From Cyanobacteriota bacterium (lineage in GTDB: Bacteria; Cyanobacteriota; Cyanobacteriia; PCC-6307; Cyanobiaceae): a stretch of 64,000 bases of DNA. Of the stretch, positions 26,022 to 35,662 are shown in pieces (within the stretch, counting starts at the first letter, position 1; each line of letters opens with the position of its first letter). The notes beneath the pieces were generated by a model. The model was not told the DNA's origin, did no database searches, and was given only the letters and a program-made list of their open reading frames with translations. Made by a program: the position numbers and the translations under genes. Location of the stretch: assembly GCA_026389335.1 (NCBI GenBank), contig JAPLIB010000084.1:1-64000 (forward strand). The letters run 5' to 3'.

Positions 26022-26588
26022 ATGCTCGGCCGCAGCGCCCTCCATGCCATCCGGGCCCTGCTGGAGCTGGCCGAGGCGCCGCAGCGCTGGCGATCGGTGC
26101 CGGATCTGGCAGCGGCCCAGCAGCTGCCTGAGGCCCTATTGGAGCAACTAATGCTGCGGCTACGTCGTGCCGGGTTACTGGAGGCCCGGCGTGGCCGTCA
26201 GGGCGGCTACCGCCTGGCCCGGCCCGCGGCGGCGATCCCGTTGGCGGCGATCCTGGCGGCCGTGGCTGCCAGCCGCCCCGGGTCGGGCGAGGTGGCCGCC
26301 CCGGCCGCGACGGCTGGCAGCACGAACCGGCAGCACAGCAAGGCTGAGGTGGGATTGGCCGGGCTGGGATTGGCAGCGCTCGGATGCGCCGAGGCGGGGC
26401 TTGCCGATGGGGCGACGGCCAGGGGCGCCAATCACGAGGCGGCCTCCCAGGTGACGGCAGTCCTGGAGCGCCGGTTGCAGCAGGCCCTGGAGCGGGAACT
26501 GGCCCGCTTCACCCTCGAAGAACTGCACCACGATCTGCGCAGTGCCCGCGCGGCCCTCAGCGCAGACGGCGGCCTGTTGCTGGGCTGA
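26022..26588 (+). CDS. Rrf2-family transcriptional regulator
   Basis: The protein has 188 residues. Residues 1-75 form the winged helix: SALHAIRALLELAEAP, VPDLAAAQQLPEALLEQLMLRLRRAGLLEARRGRQGGYRLARPAAAI, a typical Rrf2/IscR layout. The iron-sulfur Cys trio of IscR is absent (only one Cys), so sensing must differ. The middle is low-complexity, including LAGLGLAALG from a 15-bp DNA repeat; the C-terminus ends in helices (LQQALERELARFTLEEL). It is 14 nt after ubiD and probably cotranscribed; its targets are unknown. Confidence 0.82.
   Translation: MLGRSALHAIRALLELAEAPQRWRSVPDLAAAQQLPEALLEQLMLRLRRAGLLEARRGRQGGYRLARPAAAIPLAAILAAVAASRPGSGEVAAPAATAGSTNRQHSKAEVGLAGLGLAALGCAEAGLADGATARGANHEAASQVTAVLERRLQQALERELARFTLEELHHDLRSARAALSADGGLLLG
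26351..26380. repeat. 15-bp tandem repeat in the Rrf2 gene
   Basis: GGGATTGGCCGGGCT is followed by GGGATTGGCAGCGCT (12 of 15 identical). It lies in the low-complexity linker of the Rrf2 regulator. Confidence 0.7.
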
Positions 26589-26695
26589 AAGCGGTCCCCG
26601 GCGGCAAGCTCGGCCCGTCACCTCGATCCGTTGCACCACTGGTGGCCCTTCGGAGCCACGCCGGCGGTCCAGTCCAGTCCTTCTAGGCTGATCAG

Positions 26696-27037
26696 ATGCC
26701 ACCAGAGGATGCCCTTCCCGATCCCGCTGCCCTGCTGGAGCAGGTGCTCAATCCGCTGTTGGATGATTTCGCCGCCTCCTTCGAGCGGGGGCTGCTGCTG
26801 CTGCAGCACTGTCCGGAGCGGGTTTTGTCGCTTGCGGCCCAGCTGAGCCTTGAGGGCAGGCTGCTGGAGGCCCGCGCCGAACTGCGGGCGGCTCGGGCCC
26901 TGCGGGCGGCCACGCCGGCACCGATGGCTCTGGACATGGCCACGATCACTCCGTGGCATGCGCTGCTGGTGGAGGTGTGGTCGCTGTCGGCCAGTCTGCG
27001 GGCCGCTGGCATCAGCGTGACCGGACCGGCTCCATAG
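26696..27037 (+). CDS. DUF2605 family protein
   Basis: The protein has 113 residues. LLEQVLNPLLDDFAASFERGLLLLQHCPERVLS is the DUF2605 core found in cyanobacteria, followed by a helical Ala/Leu-rich part and PWHALLVEVWSLSASLRAAG. No catalytic motif or membrane segment is seen; the function is unknown. It sits 27 nt before aroA on the same strand and could be its operon partner. Confidence 0.8.
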   Translation: MPPEDALPDPAALLEQVLNPLLDDFAASFERGLLLLQHCPERVLSLAAQLSLEGRLLEARAELRAARALRAATPAPMALDMATITPWHALLVEVWSLSASLRAAGISVTGPAP

Positions 27038-27064
27038 GATCGGCTTCTCCCTGCCGCTGCCGGT

Positions 27065-28435
27065 GTGCCCAGCCCCGAGATTGCGCTTCCAGGTCCGCTG
27101 CCCCATCCAGGCAGTGGTGCCGCCCTGCTCACGCCGGAGCTGCGGCTGGCCGCCGGCGGCAGCCTGCGGGGCCACGTCAGGGTGCCGGGGGATAAGTCGA
27201 TCTCGCACCGGGCACTCTTGTTTGGTGCCATCGCTGAAGGCGACACCCGCATAGAAGGATTGCTGCCAGCGGAGGATCCGCTCAGCACCGCCGCCTGCCT
27301 GCGGGCCATGGGGGTTGAGGTGTCGGCGATCGAGCGGGATCGGCCCGTGCTGGTGCGGGGGGTGGGTCTCGATGGTTTCCAGGAGCCGGCCGACATTCTC
27401 GATTGCGGCAACTCCGGCACCACGATGCGGCTGATGCTGGGACTGCTGGCTGGGCGCAGCGGCCGTCACTTCGTGCTCACGGGTGATGCCTCGCTCCGGC
27501 GTCGACCGATGCGTCGGGTCGCCGGCCCCTTGGCTGAGATGGGCGCCACGATCGCCGGTCGCCGCAGCGGCGAGCTGGCACCGCTGGCGATCCAGGGCCG
27601 CTCCCTGCACGGCGCCACGATCCGCACACCGGTGGCCTCCGCCCAGGTGAAGAGCGCCCTGCTGCTGGCCGCCCTCTCCGCCACGGGGCCCACCACCGTG
27701 ATTGAACCAGCCCTCTCCCGCGATCACAGCGAGCGCATGTTGCGGGCCTTCGGCGCCGATCTGCAGGTGCATGGCCCCGGCGGCACGGAGGTCACGGTGA
27801 GGCCCGGCCCCAGCCTGCGCGGCCAGGCGGTGACCGTGCCGGGGGACATCAGTTCGGCGGCCTTCTGGCTGGTGGCCGCCGCCATCACCCCCGGCGCCGA
27901 TCTCACCGTGCAGAACGTCGGGCTCAATCCCAGCCGCACCGGCATCCTCGAGGTGCTGGAAGCCATGGGAGCCCGCCTGGAAATCCTCGATCGCCGCGAT
28001 GTGGCCGGGGAGCCGGTGGGCGATCTGCGGGTCTGCCATGGCCCCCTAAAAGCCTTCACGATCGGCGGCGATCTGATTCCGCGGCTCGTGGATGAAATCC
28101 CGGTGCTGGCGGTGGCGGCCTGCTGCGCCGCAGGAGTGAGCCGCATCAGCGGCGCCGAGGAGCTGCGGGTGAAGGAGACAGATCGCCTGGCGGTGATGGC
28201 GCGCCAGCTCGGGGCGATGGGGGCCCAGCTGGAGGAACACCCGGATGGCCTCAAGATCGCCGGTGGGGTGCAGCTGCATGGCGCCACCGTGAACAGCGAA
28301 ACCGATCACCGGGTGGCGATGAGTCTGGCGGTGGCCTCCCTGGTGGCCCGCGGCGACACCTGGCTGCTGGATCCGGAGGCCGCGGCCGTGTCCTATCCGG
28401 GCTTCTGGGATGACCTTGAACGCCTGCGGGCCTGA
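27065..28435 (+). CDS. aroA: 3-phosphoshikimate 1-carboxyvinyltransferase (EPSP synthase)
   Basis: The protein has 456 residues from GTG. Signature segments: [22 protein letters not shown] (catalytic Lys), [67 protein letters not shown] and [12 protein letters not shown]. It joins shikimate-3-phosphate with phosphoenolpyruvate in aromatic amino-acid synthesis. The 3' end overlaps the methyltransferase gene by 26 nt. Confidence 0.96.
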   Translation: MPSPEIALPGPLPHPGSGAALLTPELRLAAGGSLRGHVRVPGDKSISHRALLFGAIAEGDTRIEGLLPAEDPLSTAACLRAMGVEVSAIERDRPVLVRGVGLDGFQEPADILDCGNSGTTMRLMLGLLAGRSGRHFVLTGDASLRRRPMRRVAGPLAEMGATIAGRRSGELAPLAIQGRSLHGATIRTPVASAQVKSALLLAALSATGPTTVIEPALSRDHSERMLRAFGADLQVHGPGGTEVTVRPGPSLRGQAVTVPGDISSAAFWLVAAAITPGADLTVQNVGLNPSRTGILEVLEAMGARLEILDRRDVAGEPVGDLRVCHGPLKAFTIGGDLIPRLVDEIPVLAVAACCAAGVSRISGAEELRVKETDRLAVMARQLGAMGAQLEEHPDGLKIAGGVQLHGATVNSETDHRVAMSLAVASLVARGDTWLLDPEAAAVSYPGFWDDLERLRA

Positions 28436-29489
28436 GCTGGGGCTGCGGCGAACCGGCGACGGCAGTTTCAGCCTCTACAGCCCGGAGTTCGGCGAGGGCT
28501 TCCACTGCGCTGATGGCGCCCTGGCCGAGGCCCGCCGGGTGTTCGTGGCGCCGGCCCAGCTGGAGCGTTTCAGCCCTGGCAGCCGCCTGCGGGTGCTGGA
28601 GGTGGCGGTGGGCACCGGCACCAACACGGCGTCCCTGCTGCAGGCCTCTCGAGAGCGGCAGCTGGAACTGGACTGGTGGGGGCTGGAGCTCGATCCGTTG
28701 CCACTGCAACTGGCCCTCGCCGATGCCGGCTTTCGCCATCAATGGCCGGAGCCGGTGTTGGTGCAGTTGCAAGGGCTCACCAGCAGCGAACGGCTGCTCT
28801 GGGGTGAGGCCCGCAGCCGTCTGCCGGAATTGCAGAGCCGCCTCGGCGGCGATTGCGACCTGGTGTTGCTCGATGCCTTCTCGCCGCGCCACTGCCCCCA
28901 GCTCTGGTCTGTGGAGTTTCTGGCGGATCTGGCCGCTTTGCTGGCCCCCGAGGGCCGGCTGCTCACCTACTGCTCGGCGGCGGCGGTGCGCCGGACCCTG
29001 GGGCTGTCCCACCTGCAGCTGGCGGCCATTTGTAGCCCGGTAAGCAATAGTCCGGCAAGCAGTGGCCCGGCAACCAGTGGCACGGCAGCCAGTGGCACGG
29101 CCACAAGTAGCCCAGCAGCCAGTGGCCCGGCAACCAGCACCGGCGCAACAACGGACGGGCTCTCCGCCATTGAGCCGATGGCCTGGAGTGCTGGCACCGT
29201 TGCCAGCCCCACGGCGCTGCCGATGGCCGGAGTGCTGCGGCCGTTGAGCCCGATGGAGCTGGAGCATCTGGCCTGCCGGGCCGGCGAGCCCTACCGGGAT
29301 CCCTCGCGCCAAGGCACCGCGGCCGAGATCCTGGCGCGGCGTCAACAGGAGCAACGGCTGAGCACCGCCGAAGCCAGTCGTCAGTGGCAACGCCGCTGGG
29401 GCCTGGCCCGCCGCCATCACCAGCACCAGACAAGCGCCGAACTGGGCCCTGACCCAGCGCCACCGGATCGCGCCGAGCGGGCCCGGTAG
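28410..29489 (+). CDS. MnmC-like SAM-dependent methyltransferase with a pentapeptide-repeat insertion
   Basis: The protein has 359 residues. The N-terminus [26 protein letters not shown] and SAM-binding [18 protein letters not shown], then [22 protein letters not shown] match the methyltransferase domain of MnmC (DUF752), which finishes the mnm5(s2)U wobble modification in tRNA. The FAD oxidase domain of enterobacterial MnmC is absent. Within the fold (about 208-242) lies [10 protein letters not shown]-type pentapeptide repeats from seven 15-bp DNA units, before the normal C-terminal segment ([16 protein letters not shown]). The start overlaps aroA by 26 nt. Confidence 0.82.
   Translation: MTLNACGPELGLRRTGDGSFSLYSPEFGEGFHCADGALAEARRVFVAPAQLERFSPGSRLRVLEVAVGTGTNTASLLQASRERQLELDWWGLELDPLPLQLALADAGFRHQWPEPVLVQLQGLTSSERLLWGEARSRLPELQSRLGGDCDLVLLDAFSPRHCPQLWSVEFLADLAALLAPEGRLLTYCSAAAVRRTLGLSHLQLAAICSPVSNSPASSGPATSGTAASGTATSSPAASGPATSTGATTDGLSAIEPMAWSAGTVASPTALPMAGVLRPLSPMELEHLACRAGEPYRDPSRQGTAAEILARRQQEQRLSTAEASRQWQRRWGLARRHHQHQTSAELGPDPAPPDRAERAR
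29031..29135. repeat. 15-bp tandem repeat, seven copies, in the methyltransferase gene
   Basis: Seven consecutive 15-bp units of the type AGTGGCCCGGCAACC / AGTGGCACGGCAGCC run without interruption. They encode a Ser-Gly-Pro/Thr-Ala-Thr pentapeptide array in frame. It is among the longest arrays in the window. Confidence 0.93.
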
Positions 29490-29517
29490 ATTCCGCCGCA
29501 GCCATCCCCGCCCGCCG

Positions 29518-30864
29518 ATGCTCGCCGTTGCCGTTCTGGCTGCCGGAAAGGGAACCCGGATGAAAAGCGACCTGCCCAAGGTGCTGCAGCCCCTGGCGGG
29601 CTCCACCCTGGTGGAGCGGGTGCTGGCCAGCTGCGAGCATCTCCATCCCGAGCGCCGGCTGCTGATCGTCGGCCACCAGGCCGAGCGGGTGGCCAGCACC
29701 CTGGCGGCTCACAACGGGCTGGAGTTTGTGCTGCAACAACCCCAGCACGGCACCGGCCATGCCGTGCAACAACTGCTGGAGCCCCTCCAGGGCTTCGAAG
29801 GCGAGTTGCTGGTGCTCAATGGCGATGTGCCGCTGCTGCGCCCCGAAACCCTCGAGCAGCTGCTGGCCCAGCATCGGCGCAATGGCGCTGCCGTCACCCT
29901 GCTAAGTGCCCGCCTGGCCGATCCCAGCGGCTACGGGCGGGTGGTCGCCGCGGCGAATGGTGCGGTGAGCGCCATCATTGAGCATCGCGACTGCTCCGAC
30001 GAGCAGCGCCGTAACACCCTCACCAATGCCGGCATCTACTGCTTCGACTGGCTGAAGCTGGCGGCGGTGTTGCCGAACCTGGCCAGCGACAACGACCAGG
30101 GGGAGCTCTATCTCACCGACACCGTCGCCATGCTCAGCCCGGCCATACACCTGGAGGTGGCCGATGCCGATGAGATCAACGGCATCAATGACCGGCTGCA
30201 GCTGGCCCAGTGCGAAGCGGTGCTGCAGGAGCGGCTCCGGCGGCACTGGATGGCGGAAGGCGTCAGCTTCACCGACCCACTCAGCTGCACCCTCAGCGAG
30301 GGCACCCGCTTCGGCCGCGATGTGGTGGTGGAACCCCAGTGCCATTTCCGCGGCGACACCCAGATCGGTGCGGGCTGCCGCATCGGTCCCGGCAGCCTGA
30401 TCGAAAACAGCCGCCTGGATAGCGGCGTGGAGGTGCTGTTCTCGGTGCTGCGCGATGTGGAGGTGGAGCAGGGCTGCGTGATCGGCCCCTACGCCCAGCT
30501 GCGCGCCGGTGCCCACCTCGGCGCCGACAGCCGCATCGGCAACTTCGTCGAAGTCAAGAACAGCCGGCTGGGCGAGGGCGTCAAAGCCAATCACCTCAGC
30601 TATCTGGGGGATGCCGATCTCGGCGCTGGCGTCAATGTGGGCGCCGGCACCATCACCGCCAACTACGACGGCGTGCGCAAACACCGCACCGCCATCGGTG
30701 CCGGCAGCAAGACCGGCGCCAACTCCACCCTGGTGGCACCGATTCGCCTGGGCGAGAACGTGACAGTGGCGGCGGGCTCCACCCTCACCATGGACGTGCC
30801 CTCCAGAGCCCTGGCCTTCGGGCGGGCGCGCCAGGTGGTGAAGAAAGACTGGGCTGAGGCCTGA
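29518..30864 (+). CDS. glmU: Bifunctional GlcN-1-P acetyltransferase / UDP-GlcNAc pyrophosphorylase
   Basis: The protein has 448 residues, full length. The N-terminal pyrophosphorylase has [41 protein letters not shown] and NAGIYCFDW. The C-terminal left-handed beta-helix carries hexapeptide repeats ([62 protein letters not shown]). It makes UDP-GlcNAc for peptidoglycan and lipopolysaccharide. It follows the methyltransferase by 28 nt. A weak GGGAGC/GCTCCC hairpin just after the stop lacks a T-tract. Confidence 0.96.
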   Translation: MLAVAVLAAGKGTRMKSDLPKVLQPLAGSTLVERVLASCEHLHPERRLLIVGHQAERVASTLAAHNGLEFVLQQPQHGTGHAVQQLLEPLQGFEGELLVLNGDVPLLRPETLEQLLAQHRRNGAAVTLLSARLADPSGYGRVVAAANGAVSAIIEHRDCSDEQRRNTLTNAGIYCFDWLKLAAVLPNLASDNDQGELYLTDTVAMLSPAIHLEVADADEINGINDRLQLAQCEAVLQERLRRHWMAEGVSFTDPLSCTLSEGTRFGRDVVVEPQCHFRGDTQIGAGCRIGPGSLIENSRLDSGVEVLFSVLRDVEVEQGCVIGPYAQLRAGAHLGADSRIGNFVEVKNSRLGEGVKANHLSYLGDADLGAGVNVGAGTITANYDGVRKHRTAIGAGSKTGANSTLVAPIRLGENVTVAAGSTLTMDVPSRALAFGRARQVVKKDWAEA

Positions 30865-31189
30865 ACCGGGAGCCGTCGCTGCTCCCTGAGTCCAGATCGG
30901 CCAGGGGCAGCTCAACGGCGCCGGGCCCTGGTGGCAGACGGAACGCGGACGACTCAGGTCCAAGCCCAAGCCAGGCCTGCCCAGAGCAGGAGATCAGCGA
31001 TGGATCGGGAGGCCGCTGTGGCTCGAGGGAGCGGACGAATCAGCCCCCCCCGGGCCGCTCAGGCCCACAGGCTGACGACCCAGGTGAACTCAGCGTGGTG
31101 GGCAGCCGTGCAGGTTGAGGGCGGGGGTTGGCGGCGGACATTGACGCCGGGAGCGTTGTGGCAGCGGCAACGCTGCTGGTGATTCGGGT
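30865..31189. other. Intergenic, no gene recognised
   Basis: The region lies between glmU and the convergent murF side. A short hairpin (30868-30886) follows glmU without a T-run. No other feature was seen. Confidence 0.4.
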
Positions 31190-31423
31190 TCAGGGGCAGG
31201 CAGCGTGCCGCCCCTGCCAGAGCCCGGGAACCTGGCCGGCGGCGAAATAGCGGTGCGGCTCCAGGGCCTGGTTGAACTGGCGCTGCTCTGCGGATCCATT
31301 CCAGGCCAGAGTCAGGGCTGGGGCAGACACGTCGCAGGGTGGCATCACCGCGGCGAGAGCCAGGGGTCCCAGCAGCCGGACTGGACTACGCAAACCGGAA
31401 CTACGCAAACCTGGACCTCTCAA
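31190..31423 (-). CDS. Possible small secreted protein
   Basis: The ORF has 77 residues from a TTG. A hydrophobic stretch (LLGPLALAAVMPPC) could be a signal sequence, followed by ALTLAWNGSAEQRQFNQALE. It begins within the murF stop region and would be coupled to murF. Support is weak; it may be a fortuitous ORF. Confidence 0.25.
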   Translation of the reverse strand: MRGPGLRSSGLRSPVRLLGPLALAAVMPPCDVSAPALTLAWNGSAEQRQFNQALEPHRYFAAGQVPGLWQGRHAACP

Positions 31424-31429
31424 ACCACT
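31385..31429. repeat. 15-bp tandem repeat at the 3' end of murF
   Basis: ACTACGCAAACCGGA, ACTACGCAAACCTGG and a diverged third unit span the murF stop codon. Confidence 0.8.
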
Positions 31430-33210
31430 GCCGCCGCCAGCAACGGCAGCAGTTGCTCCAGAGCCACGCCACGGCTGGCCTTGAGCAGCAGCAGATCCCC
31501 AGGTGCCAGCCAGGCCACCAGCGGTTCGGCGGCCTGGGCGGGGGTCTGCACCCGCACCAGCCGGGCCATGCCGGCGGCACCGGCCAGCATGGCGTCGCCC
31601 TCGTCCCCCGCCGCCACGATCACCAGCCCATCGAGGCCCAACTCCCGGGCCCGCTCGGCCACCTGCCGATGCAGCGCCAGGCTTTGATCACCCAGCTCCA
31701 GCATCGTGCCGAGCACAGCGTAACGGCGGCGCGGCCCGGCGCTCTCCACGGTGGCATCAGCTGGTTCAGCAGCCAGCAGCGCCAGGGCCGCCAACATCGC
31801 TTCCGGCGAGGCGTTGTAGGTCTCATCCAGCACCTCGATACTCCCGAGTCGCAACCGGCGACTGCGGCCGCCCGGCACCGCCACCTCCAGGGCTGTCAGC
31901 GCCTGCTGGGGCACCCCCAGCTCCTGGGCCACGGCCACGGCCAGCAGCAGATTGCGGGCGTTGTGCCGACCGGCCAGGGGCAGGGGAATCTCGGTGCCAT
32001 CGCTCAAGCGCAGCTGCTGCCGGCGAGCAGATGGCGCAGCGGCCGCTGGCGGGGCAGTCAGTGGCGAAGCCGTCAGTGGCGAAGCCGTCGCGGTGCCTGC
32101 GTTGGCCTCAGCTGGGGGTTCAACGGTTGGCTCCACTGTTGACTCCACTGTTGGCTCCACTGTCGGTTCAACCGTTGTGTCAGCTGGGGCTTCAGCCGTT
32201 GGCTCAGCTGTTAGGTCAGCCGTTAAGGCAGAAGCGCGATCCAGCGGTTGGTCGCTCCGGGAAACGCTCTGCTGGCCGGCGGTTCGGGCGGTGTATGGAT
32301 CCACGGCTCGCTCGGCGATGCGATCAAGTGACAGATCGCTGGGCTGCTCCGAGGGTTCAGACCAGGCCTGCCCACCCCAGGCCTCCAGGGCCCCGACGAG
32401 ATCGGCCGCCGGCAGGGCCGGATCCCAGCCCCCGAGCTCATCGGCCAGACCGACCCGCCGCACCCGTCCGCTCCAGACCGCCGCCAGGGCCCGCTCCAGC
32501 AGCGGATCGCCGGCCGGGATCACCACCAGGCCATCGGCCCTGAGGGCGGCCGTGATTTCGCATTTGGCCTGGGCGATCGCCTCGCGGCTGCCGAGGCGGC
32601 CGATATGGGCCGTGCCGATGTTGGTGATCACCGCCAGATCGGGCTGGGCGCAGCGGCTGAGCCGTTCGATCTCACCCAGGCCCCGCATGCCCATCTCCAC
32701 CACCAGGACCGCCGTGCTCTCCCCGGCTTTGCTCAGGGTGAGGGGCACGCCGATATCGTTGTTGTCGTTGCCGCTGCTGGCCACCACCGGCCCCAGGCTG
32801 GCCAGGCTGGCGCGGATCAGCTCCCGGGTGGTGGTCTTGCCGGCGGAGCCGGTAACCGCCACCACCGGAGCCGTGAGCCCCAGACGCCAGAGGCGGGCGA
32901 GCTGTTGATAGGCGAGCAGGGTGTCGTCCACGGGCCAGATGGGCCGGCCCAGGCGCTCGGCCAGGGCCTGAACCACGGCGGGCTCGATGCGATCGCGCTG
33001 AACCACCGCCGCCGCCGCCCGCGTCAGGGCCGCCTCCAGGAAGCGATGGCCATCGAAGCGTTCCCCCACCAGCGGCACGAACAGGGCGCCAGCCAGTTCA
33101 GCCCGGCTGTCGGTGCTGATGGCCTGGATCAGTTCGCAGCCGGCGGCGTCTGGCAGCGGCCCCCAGGGCTCACCCCAGAGCGCCAGCAACGGATCGAGGC
33201 GCAGAGCCAT
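31420..33210 (-). CDS. murF: UDP-N-acetylmuramoyl-tripeptide--D-alanyl-D-alanine ligase with repeat insertion
   Basis: The ATG at 33210 gives 596 residues, about 140 longer than usual. Mur ligase motifs are present: N-terminal STDSRAELAGALFVPL, ATP site VVAVTGSAGKTTTRELI (about 115-130), TAHIGRLGS, GRHNARNLLLAVAVAQ, and LDETYNASPEAMLAAL. Residues about 288-397 are a foreign-looking, low-complexity insert (TVEPTVEPTVESTVEPTVEP, then ASPLTASPLTAPPAAA) encoded by 12-bp and 15-bp tandem repeats. It joins D-Ala-D-Ala to the UDP-MurNAc tripeptide. Its start overlaps the upstream gene's stop by one base. Confidence 0.93.
   Translation of the reverse strand: MALRLDPLLALWGEPWGPLPDAAGCELIQAISTDSRAELAGALFVPLVGERFDGHRFLEAALTRAAAAVVQRDRIEPAVVQALAERLGRPIWPVDDTLLAYQQLARLWRLGLTAPVVAVTGSAGKTTTRELIRASLASLGPVVASSGNDNNDIGVPLTLSKAGESTAVLVVEMGMRGLGEIERLSRCAQPDLAVITNIGTAHIGRLGSREAIAQAKCEITAALRADGLVVIPAGDPLLERALAAVWSGRVRRVGLADELGGWDPALPAADLVGALEAWGGQAWSEPSEQPSDLSLDRIAERAVDPYTARTAGQQSVSRSDQPLDRASALTADLTAEPTAEAPADTTVEPTVEPTVESTVEPTVEPPAEANAGTATASPLTASPLTAPPAAAAPSARRQQLRLSDGTEIPLPLAGRHNARNLLLAVAVAQELGVPQQALTALEVAVPGGRSRRLRLGSIEVLDETYNASPEAMLAALALLAAEPADATVESAGPRRRYAVLGTMLELGDQSLALHRQVAERARELGLDGLVIVAAGDEGDAMLAGAAGMARLVRVQTPAQAAEPLVAWLAPGDLLLLKASRGVALEQLLPLLAAAVV
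32057..32086. repeat. 15-bp perfect tandem repeat in murF
   Basis: GTCAGTGGCGAAGCC occurs twice consecutively without mismatch, encoding ASPLT twice in the MurF insert. Confidence 0.9.
32117..32224. repeat. 12-bp tandem repeat, nine copies, in murF
   Basis: Nine consecutive 12-bp units (GGCTCCACTGTT, GACTCCACTGTT, GGTTCAACCGTT, GGCTCAGCTGTT and so on) encode the TVEP-type tetrapeptide array of the MurF insert. Confidence 0.9.
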
Positions 33211-34031
33211 CACACCCTGGGCATGGGATCGAACAGGATCATGCCCGATCCCACCAGGGCCTTCCGGCCCAGGGGGCGCTGCTGTTCATCCACCAGCTCG
33301 AAGCGTTCATAGCCGAGGTCCTGGGCCTTCTGGCACCAGCGATCCACCCACTGGTGGCGGCTGGCTGCCGGCAGCTCAGCAAAGGCTGGTTCGAGGGTGA
33401 GGCGCAACAGGGCCAGGGCCGGCTCGGGATGGGCCGACACAATCCAATGGTTGGGATCGGCCTCGGCGAGCATCTGCAGCAGGGGATCCAGCGCCAGCGC
33501 CAGCGGTGCGGCTGTGGCTGCCGGTTCGCCCGGCAGCATCGTTCCAGCCGGCGGCGACAACTCTGGTGGCGCAATCGTGGGCGCGGACAGCGTGGGCGCT
33601 GACATCGCGGGTGCGACATCCAACTCGGCGACTGTTGGCGCTCCGGCTTCGAGCGAAACCCTGGACCTGCTGCCTGGCGGTGCCTGGGACGGAGCTGGTT
33701 GCAGCGGCTCGGCCGGCGGCAAGGGCCGTTGCGACCCAGGCGCTGGCGTGGCGGCCGACCCAGGACCGCGGCTCAGCAGCCGCCAGCCGATCCAGGGCAT
33801 GGCCAGCAGCAGGGCAAGAGCCAGGGGCCAGAACAGGGCCTGCAGGGGGCGGGGCCAGAAGCCAGGCACCGACAGCTCCCCTGCGCTGTTGCGGCGCCAG
33901 AGGGCCCGCAGCTGCAGGCCAAGATCGGCGACCACGGCCCTGAGATCCTGGCCGAGCAGGCCCCAGGGGTTCTGGTAGGTCGCCGGCAGATCGGCTGAGC
34001 GCGGGCGATCCGGCGGTTCAGCCGTCACCAC
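33210..34031 (-). CDS. Conserved hypothetical protein with one membrane segment
   Basis: The protein has 273 residues from GTG. The N-terminal cytoplasmic part ([20 protein letters not shown]) is followed by a transmembrane helix ([21 protein letters not shown], about 65-86), a Pro/Ala/Ser-rich linker with [11 protein letters not shown] repeats, and a C-terminal domain with [41 protein letters not shown]. It looks like a cyanobacterial conserved protein of unknown function. It overlaps the glgA 3' end by 14 nt and murF by 1 nt, so all three are probably one transcript. Confidence 0.7.
   Translation of the reverse strand: MVTAEPPDRPRSADLPATYQNPWGLLGQDLRAVVADLGLQLRALWRRNSAGELSVPGFWPRPLQALFWPLALALLLAMPWIGWRLLSRGPGSAATPAPGSQRPLPPAEPLQPAPSQAPPGSRSRVSLEAGAPTVAELDVAPAMSAPTLSAPTIAPPELSPPAGTMLPGEPAATAAPLALALDPLLQMLAEADPNHWIVSAHPEPALALLRLTLEPAFAELPAASRHQWVDRWCQKAQDLGYERFELVDEQQRPLGRKALVGSGMILFDPMPRV
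33565..33624. repeat. 15-bp tandem repeat, about four copies
   Basis: GGTGGCGCAATCGTG, GGCGCGGACAGCGTG, GGCGCTGACATCGCG and GGTGCGACATCCAAC are diverged units encoding the SAPTL-like array in the linker of the membrane protein. Confidence 0.7.
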
Positions 34032-35574
34032 GGCGCAACAACTGGGCCAGGGGGTTGCGGGACTTGGCCTGGGGCTGGGCCCGACGGACCGCGTCGGAGG
34101 ACGCCACCGCCGCCTCCCGTTCGGCGTCGCTGTGCAGGCTCGGATCGGCCCCCTGGCCCTGGGAGAAGCGCTCCACCTGGGCGGCGTCGGGGCTCGGCAT
34201 CTTCACGCCGCACACCTCGCTGTACATGGCCTCATATTCCCGGGCGGAGCGATCCCAGCTGTAGTTCTGGGCCATCGCCCGTACCTGCAATTCACGCCAG
34301 CTATCGGCATGGCGATAGGCCTCCCAGGAGCGCACGATCGTGGTGTAGAAGTCCACCGGCTCGTAGCGATCGAAGCAGAAGCCGCTGCCCGTGTGGGCGC
34401 GAGGATTGTGGGGCGGCACCGTATCCACCAGGCCGCCCACCTTGCGCACCACCGGAATCGAGCCGTAGCGCATCGCCAGCAACTGGCTGATGCCGCAGGG
34501 CTCAAAGCGACTTGGCATCAGGAACGCATCCGTGCCGGCATAGATCAGCCGCGACAGGGCGTCGTCGTAGGTGAGGAAGACGGCGAAGCGGCCGGGATGG
34601 CGCGCCGCCAACTGCCACAAGCCGGACTCATAGCCGCGATCGCCGGTGCCCAGCACCACGAATTGGCTGTCGGTGTAGGCCAGCACTCGGTCCGCCACCT
34701 GCAACAGCAGATCCACCCCCTTCTGATCCACCACCCGGCCCACCATGCCCATCAGGTAGGTGTCGGGATTGACGGTGAGACCCATGCGCTCCTGGAGGGC
34801 CCGCTTGTTCGCGGCCTTGCCGCTCAGGTCAGCGGCACTGAAGTTGGCGGGCAGAGCCTTGTCGGTGGCAGGGTTCCAGTCCTCGTTGTCGATGCCGTTG
34901 AGGATGCCGCGCAGCTTGCCGCTGATGTAATTAAGCAATCCCTCCAGCCGTTCGCCATATTCGGCCGTACGAATTTCGGCGGCATAGGTGGGTGAAACCG
35001 CATTGACCCCATCGGCATAAAGCAGCGCCGCCGCCATCGTGTGATCGCCCTGCATGTACCAGGGGCACCAGGTCATGCGATCCAGCTTCCAGCGCCAAGG
35101 GCCCTGGTATTTGAGGTTGTGGATCGTGAAAACCGTGCTGATCTCCGGGTCCTGATGCATCCACACCGGAATCATGCCGGTGTGCCAGTCATGGCAATGG
35201 AGCACCTGGGGCTTCCAGACATTCCAGGCGAATTCTGCGGTGGCGCTGGCGAAGAAGGTGAAACGCCAATCTTCATCTTCACCGCCATAGATGCGTTCCG
35301 GATCAAAGACCGGATGGCCGACCAGATAAATCGGCAGCCCATTGGTGGGATGGCGCGTCTCGAAGATCGAGAAGTCGGTGCCCATCGTGTGGCCACGCCA
35401 CAGCGGTTCGGCGGGTATCTGCAGACGGCTCCAGAGCTTGCCGTAGCCCGGCAGGATCAGGCGCACGTCGTGGCCGAGGGCGGCAAGGGCCGGTGGCAGG
35501 GAACCCACCACATCGCCCATTCCCCCCACCTTGATCATCGGGGCACATTCGGCCGCGGCGAACAGGATCCGCAT
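34018..35574 (-). CDS. glgA: Glycogen synthase (ADP-glucose type)
   Basis: The ATG at 35574 ([22 protein letters not shown]) gives 518 residues; the upstream track extension is spurious. GT5 motifs: [13 protein letters not shown] (ADP-glucose binding; KTGGL in E. coli), [69 protein letters not shown] (GT-B catalytic region). It extends alpha-1,4-glucan for carbon storage. A tail of about 50 residues ([15 protein letters not shown]) extends beyond the usual end. It is first gene of glgA-orf-murF. Confidence 0.96.
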   Translation of the reverse strand: MRILFAAAECAPMIKVGGMGDVVGSLPPALAALGHDVRLILPGYGKLWSRLQIPAEPLWRGHTMGTDFSIFETRHPTNGLPIYLVGHPVFDPERIYGGEDEDWRFTFFASATAEFAWNVWKPQVLHCHDWHTGMIPVWMHQDPEISTVFTIHNLKYQGPWRWKLDRMTWCPWYMQGDHTMAAALLYADGVNAVSPTYAAEIRTAEYGERLEGLLNYISGKLRGILNGIDNEDWNPATDKALPANFSAADLSGKAANKRALQERMGLTVNPDTYLMGMVGRVVDQKGVDLLLQVADRVLAYTDSQFVVLGTGDRGYESGLWQLAARHPGRFAVFLTYDDALSRLIYAGTDAFLMPSRFEPCGISQLLAMRYGSIPVVRKVGGLVDTVPPHNPRAHTGSGFCFDRYEPVDFYTTIVRSWEAYRHADSWRELQVRAMAQNYSWDRSAREYEAMYSEVCGVKMPSPDAAQVERFSQGQGADPSLHSDAEREAAVASSDAVRRAQPQAKSRNPLAQLLRRGDG

Positions 35575-35662
35575 GGGGTTCAGGCGCCGTAGGGCGCGGT
35601 GGTCTGGCGGGCGCAACTCTACGGGGCACATCAGAGCCCCCCTGCATCAGAGACCCTGGCAT

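Noticed and set aside
29031-29135. Array considered as a CRISPR
   Set aside because: Units are contiguous with no spacers and lie in frame inside a gene; no cas gene is nearby. The same applies to the other arrays.
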